This document shows, piece after piece, positions 48,744-53,135 of a DNA stretch of 53,135 bases. The stretch's first letter is position 1. Each line of letters opens with the position of its first letter. The stretch lies in NCBI GenBank assembly GCA_045128275.1, contig JBGVRH010000098.1, positions 1-53,135 on the forward strand. Reading direction: 5' to 3'. The translations under genes were made by a program, and so were the position numbers. The stretch is from CAMEON01 sp045128275 (lineage in GTDB: Bacteria > Bacillota > Clostridia > Oscillospirales > CAG-272). The notes under the pieces are model-generated. The model was given only the letters and a program-made list of their open reading frames with translations, did not search any database and was not told the DNA's origin.

Positions 48744-48765
48744 GGAGCGGTGAGGGCACCGCTCC
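48744..48765. repeat. Palindromic repeat R1, copy 3
   Basis: GGAGCGGTG-AGGG-CACCGCTCC followed by CTACA, in the opposite orientation to copy 2 and 80 bp from it. The AT-rich DNA between the two carries no gene. The pair has the form of a MITE-like element, but no target-site duplication could be confirmed. Confidence 0.7.
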
Positions 48766-48784
48766 CTACAAGGATCGACAAAGA

Positions 48785-50509
48785 TCAATCTCCATTATTC
48801 ATCCGGAACTGCAAGCTGTACAGCTCCGCATACATCCCGCCGTTTGCCATGAGCTGCTCATGGTCTCCCTGCTCCACGATGCGCCCGTCCGCGATCACCG
48901 CGATCTCGTCGGCGTTCTTGATAGTGGACAGACGGTGAGCTACCACGATGGTGGTTCTTCCCTTGCACAGCTCGTCCAAAGCCTGCTGGATCAGGATCTC
49001 GGTGGTGTTGTCCAGAGCCGAGGTGGCCTCGTCCAGAATGAGGATGGGGGGATTTTTCAAGAACACGCGGGCGATGGAAAGCCGCTGCTTCTGACCGCCC
49101 GACAGGCGCACGCCCCGCTCGCCGATGACGGTCTCGTAGCCGTTCTCCAACGTCATGATGTAATCGTGGATGTTGGCCCGCTTGGCGGCCTCGATGACCT
49201 CCTCCTCGGTGGCATCCAGGCGGCCGTAGAGGATATTGTCGCGGATGGAGGCATTGAACAGGTAGATGTCCTGCTGGACGATACCGATGTTGCGGCGCAC
49301 CGAGGCCATGGTCACGGTGTGCAGCTCCTTGCCGTCGATGAGGATCTCACCGTCCACGCAGTCATAGAAGTGAGGGATGAGGTGGCAGATGGTGGTCTTA
49401 CCGCCGCCCGAGGGGCCTACGAGGGCGTAGGTCTGTCCCTTCTTGACCTTCAAGGACAGATCATCCAGCACGGGGTTGCTGTCCTCGTAGCGGTAGGAGA
49501 CGTGGCGCAGCTCAATGTCGCCCTCCACCACGCCGATATCCACCGCACCGGGGGTGTCCTCCTCGGGGGCTTCGTCCATGATCTCCACGAAACGCTCAAA
49601 GCCCGTGACACCCGTCTGGTACTGCTCCATGAAGTTGACCAGGGTCATGACAGGGCCGATGAAGAGGTTGACCGAGACGATGAAGGCGGAGTAGTCACCG
49701 AAATCAATGGCACCGTTGTAGAGGAAGAGACCGCCCGCGATGAGGATGATGACGTTGAAAATGTCGGTGATGAAGGAGGTCATGGAGTGGAACTGACCCA
49801 TGGCCTTGTAGGCCTTGCGGCGGGCATTCACGAACATGCCGTTGCCCTCCTCGAACTTCTCCTCCTCCTTGTCGGAATTGGTGAAGGCCTTGGTCACGCG
49901 GATGCCGGAGATACTGCTCTCCAGAGAGGCGTTGATCTGGGCGGTGGACACGCGGCTCTCCATGAAGGCATCCCGCATGCGCTTACGCAGAACCGAGGCG
50001 ATGAGGATGAGGAAGGGGACACAGGCGAAGATGATGAGGGTCAGCCAGATATTGATGGTGGACAGGTAGATGAAGGAGATCACCACAGAAATGGAGGAGA
50101 TGAGCAGATTCTCGGGGCCGTGGTGGGCCAGCTCGCTGATGTCCATGAGGTCGCTGGTCATGCGGGACATGATCTTACCCGTCTCGTGGTTATCGTAGAA
50201 GGAGTAGGGCAGCTTTTCCAGATGGCGGAACATATCCGAGCGCATCTGGGCCTGCATCCGCACGCCCATGACATGGCCGTAATACTGGATGAAGAAATTC
50301 AGCAGCATACGGACGATGTACAGAAGCAGAAGCCCGATGCCCGCGAACACGATCATGCGGTACTGCTTGTTCGGGATCAGCTCGTTAAGCATCTCACGGG
50401 TGATGATGGGGTAGACGATACCCACCAGTGCCACCAGGAGAGAGGCCAGCATATCCAGGGTGAATATGAGCTTGTGGGGGCGGTAGTAGGAGATGAAGCG
50501 TTTCAGCAT
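48785..50509 (-). CDS. ABC transporter, MsbA/BmrA-like fused exporter
   Basis: 574 residues: six membrane helices (about 15-300) and an ATPase domain (about 335-574) with Walker A GPSGGGKTT, signature RLSGGQKQR, Walker B ILILDEATSALD and the H-loop VAHRLS. The canonical LSGGQ distinguishes it from the RiPP exporter at 10417-12210. A homodimeric exporter of lipids or drugs is likely. AAGGAG lies upstream of the ATG at 50509 and a promoter is at 50545-50573. It is divergent from the toxin locus. Confidence 0.88.
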   Translation of the reverse strand: MLKRFISYYRPHKLIFTLDMLASLLVALVGIVYPIITREMLNELIPNKQYRMIVFAGIGLLLLYIVRMLLNFFIQYYGHVMGVRMQAQMRSDMFRHLEKLPYSFYDNHETGKIMSRMTSDLMDISELAHHGPENLLISSISVVISFIYLSTINIWLTLIIFACVPFLILIASVLRKRMRDAFMESRVSTAQINASLESSISGIRVTKAFTNSDKEEEKFEEGNGMFVNARRKAYKAMGQFHSMTSFITDIFNVIILIAGGLFLYNGAIDFGDYSAFIVSVNLFIGPVMTLVNFMEQYQTGVTGFERFVEIMDEAPEEDTPGAVDIGVVEGDIELRHVSYRYEDSNPVLDDLSLKVKKGQTYALVGPSGGGKTTICHLIPHFYDCVDGEILIDGKELHTVTMASVRRNIGIVQQDIYLFNASIRDNILYGRLDATEEEVIEAAKRANIHDYIMTLENGYETVIGERGVRLSGGQKQRLSIARVFLKNPPILILDEATSALDNTTEILIQQALDELCKGRTTIVVAHRLSTIKNADEIAVIADGRIVEQGDHEQLMANGGMYAELYSLQFRMNNGD

Positions 50510-50544
50510 GGTGTTGACTCCTTTGGTTGATTGCAACTCATAGT

Positions 50545-50573
50545 ATTGTAGCACATTTTCGGGGATTTTGCAA
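50545..50573 (-). promoter_or_regulatory. Promoter of the MsbA-like exporter gene
   Basis: Minus-strand TTGCAA (50568-50573), 17-base spacer, TACAAT (50545-50550). It is back to back with the toxin promoter, whose -35 starts 20 bases away. Confidence 0.7.
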
Positions 50574-50592
50574 TAGGCTCGGGAAAATGGGA

Positions 50593-50621
50593 TTGACAAA
50601 TCCTCAAAAAAGTGTTATGAT
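50593..50621 (+). promoter_or_regulatory. Toxin mRNA promoter
   Basis: TTGACA (50593-50598), 17-base spacer, TATGAT (50616-50621). The transcript would start near 50628 and have a 125-nt structured leader. Confidence 0.85.
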
Positions 50622-50628
50622 GTATGTG

Positions 50629-50676
50629 GGCTACCGACTTCTCGCAAGAGAAGCCTTACGGTGCGGTTGCTTTCCT
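50629..50676 (+). promoter_or_regulatory. Structured toxin mRNA leader with complement in the 3' region
   Basis: GGCTACCGA (50629-50637), a perfect CTTCTC-GCAA-GAGAAG hairpin (50638-50653) and CGGTTGCTTTCCT (50664-50676). AGGAAGCAACCG (50901-50912) and TCGGTAGCC (50915-50923) near the 3' end of the same mRNA are complementary to the two outer parts, so 5' and 3' ends can pair around the hairpin. Confidence 0.7.
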
Positions 50677-50754
50677 CATTGTTCTCATTGGGAAAGTATC
50701 TTTTCATTATCCGAAGCCTTTCCCGATGTTTCAAACAGAGGGGAGGTGATAGAG

Positions 50755-50853
50755 TTGTACATGACTTGGGAAGTCTTTTTCCTGTTTTGCACAGTGGTCA
50801 TTGACCTGTTGGCACTTGTTGTCATTATCTACCAGAATAATAAAAAGAAATAA
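50755..50853 (+). CDS. Small hydrophobic peptide, putative type I toxin (holin-like toxin type)
   Basis: 30 residues from the ATG at 50761, or 32 from the TTG at 50755. The TTG stands 8 bases after GGAGG of a near-perfect GGAGGTGA, so it is the better start. One membrane helix (WEVFFLFCTVVIDLLALVVIIY) ends in QNNKKK, the architecture of Hol_Tox/TxpA-like type I toxins that insert in the cell's own membrane. The stop lies inside the antisense RNA's terminator stem. Promoter, leader, antisense RNA and terminator are all present, so this small frame is unlikely to be chance. Confidence 0.75.
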   Translation: MYMTWEVFFLFCTVVIDLLALVVIIYQNNKKK

Positions 50854-50891
50854 CCGCCCGCAACCCGTCAAGTTCAAGGCGATTATTTCTT
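50837..50891 (-). terminator. Terminator of the antisense RNA, overlapping the toxin stop
   Basis: On the minus strand AAGAAATAATCGCC (50878-50891) pairs with GGCGGTTATTTCTT (50845-50858) over 14 bp with one G-U pair, followed by TTTATTATT. Confidence 0.8.
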
Positions 50892-50928
50892 TGATTTGAT
50901 AGGAAGCAACCGTATCGGTAGCCTCTCT
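50837..50928 (-). ncRNA. Antisense RNA, putative antitoxin (RatA-like arrangement)
   Basis: A ~90-nt transcript from the promoter at 50935-50963 to the terminator at 50837-50891. It is fully complementary to the 3' untranslated part of the toxin mRNA and to the last few codons and stop of the toxin frame. Its 5' end (GGCTACCGA, then CGGTTGCTTCCT) has nearly the same sequence as the toxin mRNA leader. Convergent 3' overlap is the layout of txpA/RatA and bsrG/SR4. Inference from sequence only. Confidence 0.7.
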
Positions 50929-50934
50929 ACGTAT

Positions 50935-50963
50935 ATTATACGGCAAAGGGATTGATTTGTCAA
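50935..50963 (-). promoter_or_regulatory. Promoter of the antisense RNA
   Basis: Minus-strand TTGACA (50958-50963), 17-base spacer, TATAAT (50935-50940). Consensus in both boxes and stronger than the toxin promoter, as expected for an antitoxin in excess. Confidence 0.9.
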
Positions 50964-50982
50964 TACCTTTTGCCGTTTTTTT
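50941..50982 (+). terminator. Terminator of the toxin mRNA
   Basis: CGGCAAAGG (50941-50949) pairs with CCTTTTGCCG (50966-50975, one bulge), followed by seven T. The -35 box and spacer of the antisense promoter lie in this hairpin. Confidence 0.85.
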
Positions 50983-51008
50983 CAGTTTATGACGAAAAGA
51001 AAGCTGTT

Positions 51009-53003
51009 TCAGGGAATCATAACCTCCACCGTCTTCCCTTCCCCATCCTCAAAGGAGCATCGAATCTGCTTCAGAGGCGCGATATCGGCAGGAGCCTGCA
51101 CCGTCAGATCACTCTGCACCCCCGCGAAGTACCGCAAAAGCACCGTAGCGGGGCCGCCCGTCCAGGCGTGGTTGCGGGTACCCAGATGGAAGAAATCCTC
51201 CCACAGGGTGGAGTTCTCATTGCGGATGAGGGGCTGGTAGCGGCACATCATGCGGCGGTAGGCGTCCGCCTTGTAGCCCATCTCACAGAGAGCGGTGAGG
51301 ACGTAGTTCTCCATGTAGGTAGTGCTGTTGAACACCGACAGGAGGAGATAGCGCACGGCGGGGTACTTGTCCGCGGAGCAAAGCCCCGACAGCACCGCCA
51401 TAGCATTTGCGCGGTCATCGGCAAAGCAGGAGGAGGCGAAATACCCCTCCTTGGCCTTCCAGTAGCGGGCTTCAAATACCCGCTCGATGGCCTCCATGCG
51501 GGTCGTGATGAACCCGTCGTGGTCATGGATCCCCAGCTCTCCCGCCATGAAGCGGGCAAAGCGCAGGGCGGAGTAGTACCAGCAGATGCTCAAGACCTCC
51601 CCGTCGCAGTTGAAGAGGTGATCGTACCACTCCCAGTTGCCCGTGCGGGGGGTCACCACCCCGTCGCCGTCGGTCTCCCACAGCTTGAGGTAGGCCACGG
51701 CAGGCTCAAAGGCCAGCTCCAACACCGACCGATCCTTCGTAGCTTGATAGTAAGAGGATATCATGCCCCACTGGCTGATGGCGTTGAGGCTCTGGGCGGG
51801 CAGCTCACAGAAGCAGTCCCCGGGGAGGTTGCCCATCAGAACGTTGCCCTTGCGCAGGCGGATGAAATCGAAAATAGCCTTGCGGAGCAGGAGCAGACCG
51901 TTTTTGTCCAGCACGTAGGCGATCTGGGGCGCCTGCACCGACACGTCACCGATCCATTGTCCCCGCTCGCGGTCGGGGCAGTCCATGTAATTTTCCCGCA
52001 TACATACCTTGAGGGTGCGGACGCACTTTTCAAAGAGGATATTGGCATCGGGATCGTCGCATCGGAAGGTAGCGGTGATCTGACTGTCATAGCCGCTCTC
52101 GCGGTAGCCCAGCTCCAGCACCTCCACGGTCTCGGGAACACGGAAAAAGATCTTCTCGCCGTAGATCCAGTCGAGCATCTCGAATTCCTGCTCCCCCTCA
52201 CGGCAGATATACTCGGCGCGGTGGCCGAAGTAGCAGTTGGCCGTATCCCCGGGGCCGCCGCGGACGGCGTAGCGATCCGAGCGGATGTCCAGCACCTCCC
52301 CGCCCTTGGCTCTCACCTTGACGTAGGGAGAGAACTGCATAGCGTAGGGCAGAGAGACGGTGTAGGTCTCCCCCTCCACGGCCGCCTCGCAGGGGATGCG
52401 ATCCGTGAAGAACAGCAGCGGAACAGGACGTTTCTCCAAGCCGCCCCAAGGCGTATCGCCGTACTGTCCCAGCACCGTGGCCTTACCCGCGCCCTCCTTG
52501 GCGGGGCAGTAGGAGAAGGGCTTCACCGTAGCATTGTAGGCGGTATGCTCACCGCCGTAGAGGTAGCTGGTGGGCTCGGTAGCAGGGATATAGTAGGCGG
52601 TGTCCACGTAGCAGAGGGTATCCGCGCCGCTGTACAGTCCCAGCGCGTCACAGGCCAGGATCAAGCCGGGCTTGGCGCAATAGGAATTATTCCGCCCGCC
52701 GTTACCGTAATACCAGACGTGGATGGCGATCTCGTTCTTCCCTTCCCGCAGGTAGGGCGCCAAGTCCACCGTATCAAAGTACCCGTCCCCCGGGGTGCTT
52801 TCCCGAAAGAGCCCGCCCTCAAACACCGCCAGTTTACCGTTGACGAACAGCCAGTAGCGGGTCTCACAGCCGATGCAGACCTCGGCGGTGGCGGGAATCG
52901 CGTCGATCTCGGCCTCAAAGAAGAAATTCGCGCGCTGATTGCGGGTAAACTCGGCCACAGGCCAGATCCAGGCGGCCTTTTGCAGGGGAAGGTTCGTTTC
53001 CAT
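51009..53003 (-). CDS. GH78-like alpha-L-rhamnosidase 2
   Basis: 664 residues, no signal peptide. N-terminal beta-sandwich (about 25-150: FFFEAEIDAIPATAEVCIG, YWLFVNGKLAVFEGG, YLREGKNEIAIHVWYYG), a second beta domain, and an (alpha/alpha)6 barrel from about 330 with YMDCPDRERGQWIGD (the GH78 catalytic region, more canonical than in copy 1) and TLWEDFF..NHAWTGGP near the end. The start at 53003 follows AAAGGAG by 8 bases. It probably acts in the cytoplasm on rhamnosides; ordering of barrel motifs is as in family members. No promoter was identified in the last 130 bases. Confidence 0.8.
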   Translation of the reverse strand: METNLPLQKAAWIWPVAEFTRNQRANFFFEAEIDAIPATAEVCIGCETRYWLFVNGKLAVFEGGLFRESTPGDGYFDTVDLAPYLREGKNEIAIHVWYYGNGGRNNSYCAKPGLILACDALGLYSGADTLCYVDTAYYIPATEPTSYLYGGEHTAYNATVKPFSYCPAKEGAGKATVLGQYGDTPWGGLEKRPVPLLFFTDRIPCEAAVEGETYTVSLPYAMQFSPYVKVRAKGGEVLDIRSDRYAVRGGPGDTANCYFGHRAEYICREGEQEFEMLDWIYGEKIFFRVPETVEVLELGYRESGYDSQITATFRCDDPDANILFEKCVRTLKVCMRENYMDCPDRERGQWIGDVSVQAPQIAYVLDKNGLLLLRKAIFDFIRLRKGNVLMGNLPGDCFCELPAQSLNAISQWGMISSYYQATKDRSVLELAFEPAVAYLKLWETDGDGVVTPRTGNWEWYDHLFNCDGEVLSICWYYSALRFARFMAGELGIHDHDGFITTRMEAIERVFEARYWKAKEGYFASSCFADDRANAMAVLSGLCSADKYPAVRYLLLSVFNSTTYMENYVLTALCEMGYKADAYRRMMCRYQPLIRNENSTLWEDFFHLGTRNHAWTGGPATVLLRYFAGVQSDLTVQAPADIAPLKQIRCSFEDGEGKTVEVMIP

Positions 53004-53086
53004 GGGGGTGTCTCCTTTCAGAAATCGGAATGGGGGATTCAAATTTGGGTTTATCGGTGGGTTTCGGTTGGCACAAACGCCTGTAG

Positions 53087-53108
53087 GGAGCGACGCCCTC
53101 GTCGCTCC
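53087..53108. repeat. Palindromic repeat R1, copy 4
   Basis: GGAGCGACG-CCCT-CGTCGCTCC preceded by TGTAG. It is the reverse complement of copy 1 at 52-73, so the two ends of the window carry the element in inverted orientation. Confidence 0.8.
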
Positions 53109-53135
53109 TAAAGCTCAAACATTCTGTTTTCTTAT

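Noticed and set aside
48634..48765. R1 pair as the terminator of the MsbA-like exporter
   Set aside because: The stems are strong but no T-run follows on the minus strand, so it was listed as a repeat only.
52..53108. The whole window as a transposon bounded by the inverted R1 copies
   Set aside because: R1 also occurs twice internally, contains no transposase-linked ends and is only about 30 bp; the end placement is most likely a coincidence of window cutting.

Overview
The window reads as chromosomal DNA of a GC-rich, gut-type Clostridia (Bacillota), probably in or near the Oscillospirales/Christensenellales and probably from a metagenome assembly. The evidence is a set of near-consensus sigma-A promoters (TTGACA-N17-TATAAT), strong AAGGAGG ribosome binding sites, RNase M5 with its clostridial C-terminal part, the FakA/FakB fatty-acid kinase pair, several CAZymes, a BspA-type LRR lipoprotein and a CotH-kinase lipoprotein. 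The species assignment is inference. I saw no rRNA, tRNA, CRISPR array, transposase or phage structural gene.

Layout. 0.1-5.2 kb: a membrane protein, a three-gene operon ending in an ArsR/DUF2087 regulator, a Cro/C1 regulator, a SLOG-fold protein, two tandem ribbon-helix-helix proteins and a PlsC-like acyltransferase with a zinc ribbon. 5.4-12.2 kb (minus strand): the most unusual locus, a putative ribosomally made peptide (RiPP) system. In transcription order it holds an ABC exporter, a PqqD-like leader-binding protein, a radical SAM/SPASM enzyme, two precursor-like peptides sharing one leader, an HPr-kinase-like protein, an S26-like Ser/His peptidase and, behind its own promoter, an NTP_transf_5-like nucleotidyltransferase. 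Just upstream (12.4-12.6 kb) is an unassigned, independently transcribed ~170-nt non-coding RNA candidate.

12.6-23.4 kb is a polysaccharide region: a large surface GH2, a GH51 arabinofuranosidase, an LRR lipoprotein, a GH43, a TIM-barrel protein and a GNAT. 23.5-30.0 kb is a minus-strand operon for lipid salvage: FakB, FakA, an MFS_2 transporter, PlsC, an alpha/beta hydrolase with a Cys nucleophile and two zinc-ribbon membrane proteins. 30.3-37.7 kb holds CotH kinase, oligoendopeptidase F, MgtC, a propeller-like protein and glycerol-1-phosphate dehydrogenase. 37.9-41.5 kb is a flotillin with three membrane proteins. 41.7-53.0 kb holds an orphan solute-binding lipoprotein, a U32 protein, two GH78-like rhamnosidases, UppP, RNase M5 and an MsbA-like ABC transporter.

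At 50.6-51.0 kb there is what looks like a complete type I toxin-antitoxin locus: a ~30-residue membrane peptide, a convergent antisense RNA with its own promoter and terminator, and 5'/3' complementarity in the toxin mRNA. Intergenic space is full of short palindromic repeat families, including two arrays of mini-hairpins separated by a constant 7-8 nt spacer, both directly upstream of genes in the carbohydrate region. Positions of short sites were indexed by eye and may be off by one base.
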